A stretch of 13,459 nucleotides of DNA from Bacteroidota bacterium (GTDB taxonomy: Bacteria; Bacteroidota; Bacteroidia; Flavobacteriales_F; PHOS-HE28). The number at the start of each line of letters is the position of its first letter. The first letter of the stretch is position 1. Shown one piece after another: positions 1 to 6,833 of this stretch. The notes below the pieces were generated by a model, which ran no database searches, was not told the DNA's origin, and saw only the letters and a list, made by a program, of their open reading frames with translations. The DNA is taken from positions 1 through 13,459 of the forward strand of contig JAEZCB010000182.1 in assembly GCA_023412755.1 (NCBI GenBank), read 5' to 3'. A program made the position numbers and the translations under genes.

Positions 1-891
1 AACGATACCCGCTTCAAGCTCGCCGCCGGCCGCTACAGCCAGAACCTGGTGGCCGCCAACAGCGATCGCGATGTGGTTAACCTCTTCTACGGCTTCCTAT
101 CAGCACCGGAGGACCTACCCGGAACACTTACCACCCGGGATGGAGAAGTACGCGAGATCCGCGATCCACTGCAGCGCGCCAACCATTATGTGGCGGGTAT
201 CGAACAGGACATAACCGATCACCTTACCGCCAATTTCGAGGTTTACTTGAAGGATTTCCGCCAGGTGACCAACTTGAACCGCAACAAGATCTTCAATGAT
301 ACCCAGGAGTTCGAGGACAAACCAGATGAGTTGAAGAAGGATTTCATTGTGGAAACGGGCCAGGCCTATGGGGCGGATATGCAACTGCGCTACGAACAGG
401 GCCGCACACATGTCTGGTTCGTGTACAGCTACACCTACGTGGATCGTTTCGATGGGCAGCAGCTATACAACCCCGTGTGGGACAGGCGGCACAACATGAA
501 CTTCGTGTTCAGCCAGGCATTCGGCCAATTTGATGCGTACAAGTTCAACATACGCTGGAACTACGGATCCGGCTTCCCGTTCACCCAAACACAAGGATTC
601 TACGGATCCATGCCGTTCGCTGGGAACATAAACTATGATTATGTGCACAGCAACGCGGACCTATCTGTGCTCTTCGGGCCATTGAACGGTGGTCGCCTGC
701 CGGATTACCACAGGTTGGATGTGGGGCTCACACGCACATGGCGCTTCGATGAGAACCGCCGCCTCGAAGTGGACCTCAGCCTTACGAATGCCTACGATCG
801 GGAGAACATCTTCTATTTCGATCGCGTACGCTACCGCCGGGTGAACCAGCTGCCATTTCTGCCAAGTGCGGGACTGAGCTACCGGTTCTGA
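1..891 (+). CDS. TonB-dependent receptor, C-terminal part (5' end outside window)
   Basis: The frame is open from base 1 to a TGA at 889-891, giving 296 residues of the C-terminal end of a larger protein. A GTG at 49 lies inside the reading frame and is not a plausible start, because the codons before it (ending RYSQNL) read as ordinary receptor sequence. The segment shows alternating amphipathic strands rich in Tyr, Phe and Arg, with strand pairs such as THVWFVYSYTYVDRF and KFNIRWNYGSGFPF. It ends in AGLSYRF, the aromatic-terminal strand typical of outer-membrane beta barrels assembled by BAM. These features fit the barrel half of a TonB-dependent receptor of the Bacteroidota type, which takes up a substrate across the outer membrane using TonB energy. 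The plug domain, any carboxypeptidase-like N-terminal domain and the substrate are not visible. No SusD-like partner follows, so a polysaccharide locus is not suggested on this side. Confidence 0.85.
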   Translation, partial: NDTRFKLAAGRYSQNLVAANSDRDVVNLFYGFLSAPEDLPGTLTTRDGEVREIRDPLQRANHYVAGIEQDITDHLTANFEVYLKDFRQVTNLNRNKIFNDTQEFEDKPDELKKDFIVETGQAYGADMQLRYEQGRTHVWFVYSYTYVDRFDGQQLYNPVWDRRHNMNFVFSQAFGQFDAYKFNIRWNYGSGFPFTQTQGFYGSMPFAGNINYDYVHSNADLSVLFGPLNGGRLPDYHRLDVGLTRTWRFDENRRLEVDLSLTNAYDRENIFYFDRVRYRRVNQLPFLPSAGLSYRF

Positions 892-907
892 GCGCTTGTG
901 ATCAAGT

Positions 908-930
908 AGGTGGTTCATAAAAAGCCACCT
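908..930 (+). terminator. Possible hairpin terminator after the TonB receptor gene
   Basis: AGGTGGTT (908-915) pairs with AGCCACCT (923-930) around the seven-base loop CATAAAA, giving an eight-pair stem with one G-U pair, 17 bases after the receptor stop codon. No T-run follows, so termination is plausible from position but not assured. Confidence 0.35.
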
Positions 931-949
931 CCATTCCCAAGGGGAAGTT

Positions 950-957
950 TACCTTTA
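950..957 (+). promoter_or_regulatory. Candidate -7 element for pyrG
   Basis: TACCTTTA matches the Bacteroidota -7 consensus TAnnTTTG at all but the last defined base, 29 bases before the pyrG ATG. No matching -33 TTG lies 17-23 bases upstream, so support is weak. Confidence 0.3.
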
Positions 958-986
958 CACCCCGTGATCACCGATCCCATTCAGGG

Positions 987-2639
987 ATGGATCATGCAGT
1001 GATGACGGGCTCCACCAAATACATCTTCGTCACCGGCGGGGTGACATCCTCCCTCGGCAAAGGCATCATTAGCGCCAGCCTGGCGAAGCTGTTGCAGGCC
1101 CGCGGTTTCACCGTTACCATACAAAAGCTGGATCCATACATCAATGTGGATCCCGGCACCCTCAACCCCTACGAGCACGGTGAATGCTACGTAACGGAAG
1201 ATGGGGCTGAGACCGACCTGGACCTGGGCCACTACGAACGTTTCCTGGATGTGCCCACTAGTAAGGCCAACAACGTCACCACCGGACGCATCTACCAGAA
1301 CGTCATCAACAAGGAACGCCGGGGCGAGTTCCTGGGGAAGACCGTGCAGGTGATCCCGCACATCACGGACGAGATCAAGTCGCATATCCAGGCACTCGGG
1401 CGAAAAGGCATCTACGATTTCGTGATCACCGAAGTGGGTGGAACCGTAGGCGACATAGAGAGCCTGCCCTATGTGGAGGCCATGCGCCAGTTGCGCTGGC
1501 AGAAAGGCCGGGACTGTCTGAGCATCCACCTCACCCTGCTGCCCTTTCTGGGCGCCACCGGCGAATTGAAGACCAAACCCACACAACATAGTGTGAAGGA
1601 GCTTCTGAGCCTGGGTGTGCAGCCGGATGTGCTGGTATGCCGCACCGAGCATGCCATGGGCAAAGGCATGAAGGAGAAGATCGCCCTATTCTGCAATGTG
1701 GAACCGCAGGCCGTGATAGAGAGCCGTGATGCCGAAACCATCTACGATGTGCCGTTGCACATGCTGGCTGAAGGTCTGGACGAAGTGGTGCTGAAAAAGC
1801 TGGGGATCGCCACCTACCCACCTGCCGATCTGGGCCAGTGGAATGAATTCCTGCGCCGATTCAAAGCACCGAAAGGTGAGGTGAACATCGGACTGGTGGG
1901 CAAGTACGTGGAGTTGAAGGATGCCTATAAGAGCATCAAGGAAGCGCTGGACCATGCCGGCGCGGAGCTGGAGACAAGGGTGAACATCCGGTGGATACAC
2001 AGTGAACGTATCACTGCGGAGAATGTGGCCAAGAAGCTGGAAGGTCTTTCCGGGGTGCTGGTGGCACCTGGCTTCGGACACCGTGGCGTGGAAGGAAAGT
2101 TGCAGGCCATTCGCCATGTGCGCGAGAACATGATCCCGTTCCTTGGCATCTGTCTCGGCATGCAGTGCGCCGTGATCGAATTCGCACGCAATGTTCTCGG
2201 GTTGGAAAATGCCCACAGTACGGAAATGGATCCCGAAACACCACATGGTGTAATAGCCATGATGGAGGAACAGAAGACCATTTCCAACAAGGGTGGCACC
2301 ATGCGCCTGGGCGCTTATGATTGTTTCCTTGCGGACGGCAGTCGTGTGTTGGAAGTGTATGGCCGTAACGAGATCAGCGAGCGCCACCGCCACCGGTACG
2401 AATTCAACAATTCCTACCTGGAGCGCTTCCAGGATGCCGGCATGAGCGCCACAGGCATCAACCCGGCCACCAAACTGGTGGAGATCGTGGAACTGAAGGA
2501 CCATCCCTGGTTCGTGGGGGTGCAATTCCACCCTGAGTACAGCAGCACCGTGGCGCGGCCGCATCCGTTGTTCGTCCACTTCGTGAACGCCGCTCAGGTG
2601 GTGGCGCCGGTGAAGAAGGCGAGACGAGCGGAAGCCTGA
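987..2639 (+). CDS. pyrG: CTP synthase (glutamine-hydrolysing)
   Basis: This enzyme converts UTP, ATP and glutamine to CTP, the last step of de novo pyrimidine nucleotide synthesis in the cytoplasm. The product is 550 residues, close to the usual 540-550. The N-terminal amidoligase half (about 1-275) starts with the family signature YIFVTGG followed by the P-loop SSLGKG, and later shows ETDLDLGHYERF. The C-terminal class I glutamine amidotransferase half carries the oxyanion region APGFGHRG, the nucleophile elbow GICLGMQ with catalytic Cys389, and FHPEYSS with His515 and Glu517, so the triad is complete. The start is uncertain between the ATG at 987 and the ATG at 1002. The latter gives MTGSTKYIFV, which matches the usual CTP synthase N-terminus better, and neither has a Shine-Dalgarno sequence. 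yidC follows after 108 bases, with its own promoter-like element. Confidence 0.97.
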   Translation: MDHAVMTGSTKYIFVTGGVTSSLGKGIISASLAKLLQARGFTVTIQKLDPYINVDPGTLNPYEHGECYVTEDGAETDLDLGHYERFLDVPTSKANNVTTGRIYQNVINKERRGEFLGKTVQVIPHITDEIKSHIQALGRKGIYDFVITEVGGTVGDIESLPYVEAMRQLRWQKGRDCLSIHLTLLPFLGATGELKTKPTQHSVKELLSLGVQPDVLVCRTEHAMGKGMKEKIALFCNVEPQAVIESRDAETIYDVPLHMLAEGLDEVVLKKLGIATYPPADLGQWNEFLRRFKAPKGEVNIGLVGKYVELKDAYKSIKEALDHAGAELETRVNIRWIHSERITAENVAKKLEGLSGVLVAPGFGHRGVEGKLQAIRHVRENMIPFLGICLGMQCAVIEFARNVLGLENAHSTEMDPETPHGVIAMMEEQKTISNKGGTMRLGAYDCFLADGSRVLEVYGRNEISERHRHRYEFNNSYLERFQDAGMSATGINPATKLVEIVELKDHPWFVGVQFHPEYSSTVARPHPLFVHFVNAAQVVAPVKKARRAEA

Positions 2640-2707
2640 AACAGGCGGCTTGGCCTTTCCGATCCGATGATCCTTGGTTTGCCCGGGTCCCGCACAGGGG
2701 CATCGGC

Positions 2708-2715
2708 TATCTTTG
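2708..2715 (+). promoter_or_regulatory. Candidate -7 element for yidC
   Basis: TATCTTTG is an exact match to TAnnTTTG, 32 bases before the yidC ATG, and continues as CGGCC. The nearest TTTG upstream (2678-2681) is 26 bases away, longer than the usual spacing, so the -33 half is doubtful. Confidence 0.5.
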
Positions 2716-2747
2716 CGGCCCTTTAGCGAACTCCTGCACGGGAATAC

Positions 2748-4619
2748 ATGGACCGGAACTCTGTCATTGGCTTGATCCTTATAGCCGCCATTCTCATTGG
2801 CTACACCTGGTATACCAAGCCCACGGCGGAGCAACTGGCGGCGGAGCAGCGCCGCGTGGACAGTCTCGCGCAGGTGGAGACCGAGCGCAGGGCGAAAGAT
2901 GCCGAACAGCGCTTGCAGGAACAGGATCCCGCGCCTGCTGGTGTTGGAGCAGAGCCGCAGGAGGCCGATCCGGACAGCGTGCGTGAAGGAAGGTTACAGC
3001 AGCGGTTCGGCGTATTCCATACAGCCGCCGAAGGGGAGGTACGCGATGTGGTGATCGAGAACGATCGCCTGCACATCACCCTCAGCACCAAGGGCGCCCA
3101 ACCCAAGGTGATGAACCTGAAGCATTACACCACCTATGGTGGTAGGCCTCTGCTGCTGGCCGATCCGGATAAGAACGACTTTGAGTTCCGGTTCTTTCTA
3201 GGCAACCAGGACATCGGCACCAGGGATCTGCATTTCGTGCCCGAACGGCTGGGACCGAACGCGGTGCGCATGCTCGCCCAGACCAATAATCCAGGCCGTT
3301 ACCTCAGCATAACCTACACCCTTGACTCCGGCAGCTACTTCATGGATGTGCGCACGGAGATCGTGGGCCTCCAGCAGGAGATCGATCCGCGCAACCTTTT
3401 CTTCCGCTGGGACCTTACCGGGTTCAGCAACGAAAAATACCGGCCTACCGAACTACAGAAGAGCAGCATCTACTACAAGTACTTCAATGATGACCGGGAT
3501 TACCTGAGCGAGTCCGATGCGGATGAGCAACGCCTGAACGGCCGCACCAATTGGGTGGCCTTCAAGCAGGATTTCTTCACCGTGGCCATGGTAAGCAATG
3601 AAGGCTTCTCCGGGAGCGGCTCGGAGCTGGCCATAACACCTCTTGAAGAGGATAGCCTGCACACCAAGCGATATCATGCGCAACTGTATTTCGATAAGGA
3701 AAGAAGCGCCCATCTGGAGATCCCCATGCGGCTGTACCTGGGGCCCAACCATTATAACACCCTGCGGAACACGGACATTGATCAGTTCGATCGGATCATA
3801 GACCTGGGCTGGGGCATATTCGGTTGGATGAACCGCTTTCTGGTGATCCCCATCTTCAACTTCCTCAACCGTTTCGACCTCAGTTACGGCATCATCATCT
3901 TCGTGCTTACCCTGGTGATCAAGCTGTTGCTCATGCCGCTCACCTACAAGAATTTCGTGGCCAGTGCCCGCATGCGCGCCCTAAAACCGGAGATGGACGC
4001 CATCAACGAAAAGAACAAGGATGCCGATCCGCTCAAGAAGCAGCAGGCCACTATGGAATTGTACAGGAAAGCGGGCGTGAATCCGGCAAGCGGTTGCGTG
4101 CCCATGCTGGTACAGCTGCCCATCCTCTACGCCATGTTCCGCTTCTTCCCTGCCAGCATAGAGTTGCGCCAGGAGAAATTCTTGTGGGCCGACGATCTGA
4201 GCAGCTACGACAGCATCCTTGACCTGCCGTTCACCATACCGCTGTATGGAGACCATGTAAGCCTCTTCACCCTTCTCATGGCCGCCAGTACTATCGTGTA
4301 CTCGCTCATCAACCAGCAGCAGATGCCACAGCAGCAGGGAATGCCCAGCATGAAACTGCTGATCTGGATGTTCCCCATCATGATGTTGTTCTTCCTGAAC
4401 AACTTCAGCGCCGGCCTCAGCTACTATTACCTGCTGGCCAACATCATCAGCATCCTGCAGATGACCCTGCTGAAAAAGTGGTTCGTGAACGAGGACAAAC
4501 TCCGCGCACAGCTACTGCAGAACATGAAGACCCCGAAGAAAAAGAGCCGCTGGCAACAGCGTCTGGAGGATATGCAGAAGCAGCAGCAACAGCAGATCGC
4601 AGGGAGGAGGAAGAGGTAG
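2748..4619 (+). CDS. yidC: Membrane protein insertase YidC
   Basis: YidC inserts and folds inner-membrane proteins, alone or with SecYEG. The 623-residue length fits the long Gram-negative form. Residues 5-21 form the first membrane helix. A Lys/Glu/Gln-rich linker follows, then a beta-rich periplasmic domain to about residue 350. The conserved insertase core starts near residue 361 (MNRFLVIP) and includes PLTYK (397-401), the SGCVPMLVQLPIL helix (from Ser448) and NNFSAGLSYYYL near the end. At the place of the hydrophilic-groove Arg of E. coli YidC, five residues before PLT, this protein has Lys392, which keeps the positive charge. The C-terminal tail is strongly basic and Gln-rich (KQQQQQIAGRRKR), as expected for a ribosome-contacting tail. 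The gene lies downstream of pyrG and upstream of atpD. F-ATPase subunits are known YidC clients in other bacteria, but the neighbourhood here may be chance. Confidence 0.96.
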   Translation: MDRNSVIGLILIAAILIGYTWYTKPTAEQLAAEQRRVDSLAQVETERRAKDAEQRLQEQDPAPAGVGAEPQEADPDSVREGRLQQRFGVFHTAAEGEVRDVVIENDRLHITLSTKGAQPKVMNLKHYTTYGGRPLLLADPDKNDFEFRFFLGNQDIGTRDLHFVPERLGPNAVRMLAQTNNPGRYLSITYTLDSGSYFMDVRTEIVGLQQEIDPRNLFFRWDLTGFSNEKYRPTELQKSSIYYKYFNDDRDYLSESDADEQRLNGRTNWVAFKQDFFTVAMVSNEGFSGSGSELAITPLEEDSLHTKRYHAQLYFDKERSAHLEIPMRLYLGPNHYNTLRNTDIDQFDRIIDLGWGIFGWMNRFLVIPIFNFLNRFDLSYGIIIFVLTLVIKLLLMPLTYKNFVASARMRALKPEMDAINEKNKDADPLKKQQATMELYRKAGVNPASGCVPMLVQLPILYAMFRFFPASIELRQEKFLWADDLSSYDSILDLPFTIPLYGDHVSLFTLLMAASTIVYSLINQQQMPQQQGMPSMKLLIWMFPIMMLFFLNNFSAGLSYYYLLANIISILQMTLLKKWFVNEDKLRAQLLQNMKTPKKKSRWQQRLEDMQKQQQQQIAGRRKR

Positions 4620-4735
4620 GGGCAGATGGCGGTTTCGTGCGGACTTAACTGTGACCAGCCCTTGGGAGAACCATTATTCCCTGACTAGCGACAACGGACA
4701 ACAGATCCTCCCAACCTCCAACCGCATTTTCCCCT

Positions 4736-4743
4736 TACCTTCG
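4736..4743 (+). promoter_or_regulatory. Candidate -7 element for atpDC
   Basis: TACCTTCG differs from TAnnTTTG at one base and lies 47 bases before the atpD ATG. It continues as CGGCC, the same bases that follow the yidC element. No clear -33 TTG is seen. The rest of the 171-base gap after yidC shows nothing else that I can support. Confidence 0.4.
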
Positions 4744-4790
4744 CGGCCGCAAATAGGGGCCAACATCCCCACGAATCGCAAAACGCCCTC

Positions 4791-6296
4791 ATGTCCAAGC
4801 ACATCGGAAAGGTCGTACAGGTCATCGGGCCTGTCGTTGACGTACGTTTCGAGGCCGGTAAGGACCTGCCGAACATCTATGACGCCCTCCACATCCAGCG
4901 GCCCGATGGCACCACGCTGGTATTGGAGACCCAACAATTGATCGGTGAAGATACCGTACGTGCCATATCCATGGACAGCACCGACGGCCTGCGCCGTGGT
5001 GCGGAGGTGATCGGACAGGGAAAGCCCATAAGCATGCCTGTGGGCGAAGCGATCAAGGGCCGCCTCTTCAACGTGACCGGTGATGCGATCGATGGTATGA
5101 AGGAGGTGAACACCGGCCGCAGCTACCCCATCCACCGGGAAGCACCGAAGTTCGAAGAACTCACCACCAGCACCGAGGTGCTCTTCACCGGGATCAAAGT
5201 GATCGACCTGATCGAACCTTATGCCAAGGGTGGTAAGATCGGTCTGTTCGGTGGCGCCGGTGTGGGCAAGACGGTATTGATCCAGGAGCTCATCAACAAC
5301 ATCGCCAAAGGCTACAGCGGTTACAGCGTGTTCGCCGGGGTTGGAGAGCGTACCCGTGAAGGGAATGATCTGCTGCGCGAGATGATCGAAAGCGGCATTG
5401 TGAAGTATGGCGAAGAGTTCATGCACAGCATGGAGAAGGGCGGCTGGGACCTGAGCAAGGTGGACTACAACGCACTTGCCACCAGCCAGGCCACCTTCAT
5501 CTTCGGGCAGATGAACGAACCTCCCGGAGCGCGTGCCCGGGTGGCTTTGAGTGGTCTTACGCTGGCCGAGTATTTCCGCGATGGTGATGAGCAGAGCGGT
5601 GGCCGCGACATCCTATTCTTCGTAGACAACATCTTCCGCTTCACGCAGGCGGGTTCCGAGGTATCCGCCCTGCTCGGCCGGATGCCGAGCGCGGTAGGTT
5701 ACCAGCCTACGCTGGCCACCGAGATGGGCGCCATGCAGGAACGGATCACCTCCACCAAACGTGGTTCCATCACCTCGGTACAGGCCGTTTACGTTCCTGC
5801 CGATGACTTGACCGATCCCGCACCTGCGACCACCTTCGCGCACCTTGATGCCACTACGGTATTGAGCCGGAAAATCGCCGAGCTGGGCATCTATCCTTCT
5901 GTGGATCCGTTGGATTCCACCAGCCGGATCCTCACCCCCGCCATCGTGGGTGATGAGCATTACAACTGCGCCCAGCGGGTGAAAGAGATCCTCCAACGCT
6001 ACAAGGAATTACAGGATATCATCGCCATCCTGGGTATGGATGAATTGAGCGAGGAGGATAAACAGGCTGTGAGCCGTGCCCGCCGCGTACAGCGCTTCCT
6101 GAGCCAGCCGTTCTTCGTTGCCGAACAGTTCACCGGTCTGCCCGGTGTGATGGTGCCCATCGAGGAGACCATCAAGGGCTTCAACATGATCATGGATGGT
6201 GAGATGGATGAGTATCCTGAAGCCGCCTTCAACCTGAAGGGCACCATTGAGGATGTGATCACCGTCGGCAAGAAGATGTTGGCCGAGGCACGGTAA
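4791..6296 (+). CDS. atpD: F1F0 ATP synthase subunit beta
   Basis: This is the catalytic beta subunit of the F1 sector, which makes ATP from ADP and phosphate on the cytoplasmic face of the membrane. The product has 501 residues. It shows Walker A GGAGVGKT (154-161), the catalytic Glu186 in GERTREGNDL, Walker B ILFFVD (274-279), the adenine-contacting Tyr368 in GIYPSVDPLDSTSR, and an exact DELSEED loop (417-423). The segment between GND and GQMNEPPG (194-238) is about 27 residues longer than in E. coli and contains MEKGGWDLSKVDYNAL, which explains the length above the usual 460. I believe this insertion is normal for Bacteroidota. The gene is followed after two bases by atpC. The a, b, c, alpha, gamma and delta genes are absent here, which fits the split arrangement known in Flavobacteria. 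Confidence 0.98.
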   Translation: MSKHIGKVVQVIGPVVDVRFEAGKDLPNIYDALHIQRPDGTTLVLETQQLIGEDTVRAISMDSTDGLRRGAEVIGQGKPISMPVGEAIKGRLFNVTGDAIDGMKEVNTGRSYPIHREAPKFEELTTSTEVLFTGIKVIDLIEPYAKGGKIGLFGGAGVGKTVLIQELINNIAKGYSGYSVFAGVGERTREGNDLLREMIESGIVKYGEEFMHSMEKGGWDLSKVDYNALATSQATFIFGQMNEPPGARARVALSGLTLAEYFRDGDEQSGGRDILFFVDNIFRFTQAGSEVSALLGRMPSAVGYQPTLATEMGAMQERITSTKRGSITSVQAVYVPADDLTDPAPATTFAHLDATTVLSRKIAELGIYPSVDPLDSTSRILTPAIVGDEHYNCAQRVKEILQRYKELQDIIAILGMDELSEEDKQAVSRARRVQRFLSQPFFVAEQFTGLPGVMVPIEETIKGFNMIMDGEMDEYPEAAFNLKGTIEDVITVGKKMLAEAR

Positions 6297-6298
6297 TT

Positions 6299-6532
6299 AT
6301 GAAAGTGGAGATCATCACCCCGGACAAACCGCTCTTCAAGGGCGAAGCCAAGAGTGTTACCGTGCCCGGCATGGATGGCAGCATGGGTTTCCTGGACAAC
6401 CACGCGCCACTGATCACCGTGCTCAAGGCCGGTGACGTGGAAGTAAAGACCGCCAACGGCACTGAGACCTTCGCTGTAAAAGGCGGCGTGGTGGAAGTGG
6501 TGAACAATACAGTGGTAGTGCTGGCGGAGTGA
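6299..6532 (+). CDS. atpC: F1F0 ATP synthase subunit epsilon, short form
   Basis: Epsilon couples rotation of gamma to the c-ring and can inhibit ATP hydrolysis. The 77-residue product covers only the N-terminal beta-sandwich domain: MKVEIITPDKPLFKGEA at the start, then GSMGFLDNHAPLIT, which matches the family signature G.mgvl.nHaPl. It ends in VVVLAE, exactly where the beta domain normally ends. The C-terminal two-helix domain (about 50-60 residues in E. coli) is missing. The TGA at 6530-6532 is followed closely by the operon terminator, so this is a natural short form rather than a broken gene. Loss of the helices should remove epsilon-type autoinhibition. Two bases separate it from atpD, so the two are surely co-transcribed. 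Confidence 0.95.
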   Translation: MKVEIITPDKPLFKGEAKSVTVPGMDGSMGFLDNHAPLITVLKAGDVEVKTANGTETFAVKGGVVEVVNNTVVVLAE

Positions 6533-6553
6533 TCTCAGCATTGATACAGAATT

Positions 6554-6583
6554 CAAGAACGGCGCCGGAAGGCGCCGTTCTTG
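6554..6583 (+). terminator. Hairpin terminator of the atpDC operon
   Basis: CAAGAACGGCGCC (6554-6566) and GGCGCCGTTCTTG (6571-6583) form a perfect 13-bp stem closed by the four-base loop GGAA, a GNRA-type tetraloop. It starts 21 bases after the atpC stop and is followed by TTCTA. The stem and position strongly suggest an intrinsic terminator, although the T-tract is short. Confidence 0.85.
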
Positions 6584-6768
6584 TTCTACGATGGACGGGT
6601 CGCTTCAAAAGACCCGGATGGAACAGCCAGGCTTGATCCTAATAGCACGCGATCAGATCAACTCAACACCGCCATTGCCCCAAAGTGATCTTGGAAATAA
6701 CAACTCACTGTTTTCCGTGACCATACCTGCTCCCACAAATGGGGGATTCTTATTTCGATGGAAAGGTT

Positions 6769-6776
6769 CAATTTTG
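6769..6776 (+). promoter_or_regulatory. Weak candidate -7 element for the C10 peptidase gene
   Basis: CAATTTTG matches TAnnTTTG at all but the first base, 57 bases before the ATG, in a locally AT-rich stretch. There is no convincing -33 TTG. Confidence 0.22.
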
Positions 6777-6833
6777 CATGACCCGCTTTGGAAGTTCGCC
6801 AGCTTCTGATCAGTCCCAAAAAAATGCCATAAG

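Larger units (their letters stand above)
6533..6833 (+). other. Intergenic region between atpC and the C10 peptidase gene
   Basis: This 301-base stretch holds the atpDC hairpin terminator (6554-6583), a minor second hairpin (CGGGTC 6596-6601 with GACCCG 6611-6616), and a weak -7-like site at 6769-6776. From about 6630 the sequence becomes visibly more AT-rich than the coding DNA around it. A 72-codon open frame at 6591-6809 is present, but I see nothing that supports it as a gene. Confidence 0.6.

Noticed and set aside
981..1652. Minus-strand open frame of 223 codons opposite the start of pyrG
   Set aside because: It is fully antisense to conserved pyrG sequence and has no motif or promoter support.
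2634..2646. Small hairpin GCCTG-AAA-CAGGC at the pyrG stop codon
   Set aside because: Only five pairs with a three-base loop and no T-run, so it is too weak to call a terminator.
1686..2834. Long minus-strand open frame (382 codons) opposite pyrG
   Set aside because: It lies antisense to a clear CTP synthase gene, has no recognisable domain, and reflects the GC-rich codon use of pyrG.
4674..5426. Minus-strand open frame of 250 codons opposite atpD
   Set aside because: It is a shadow of the conserved beta subunit gene, with a His/Asp/Leu-rich composition typical of antisense frames.
6591..6809. 72-codon open frame in the intergenic region after atpC
   Set aside because: It starts eight bases after the atpDC terminator, has no promoter or family motif, and its composition looks random.
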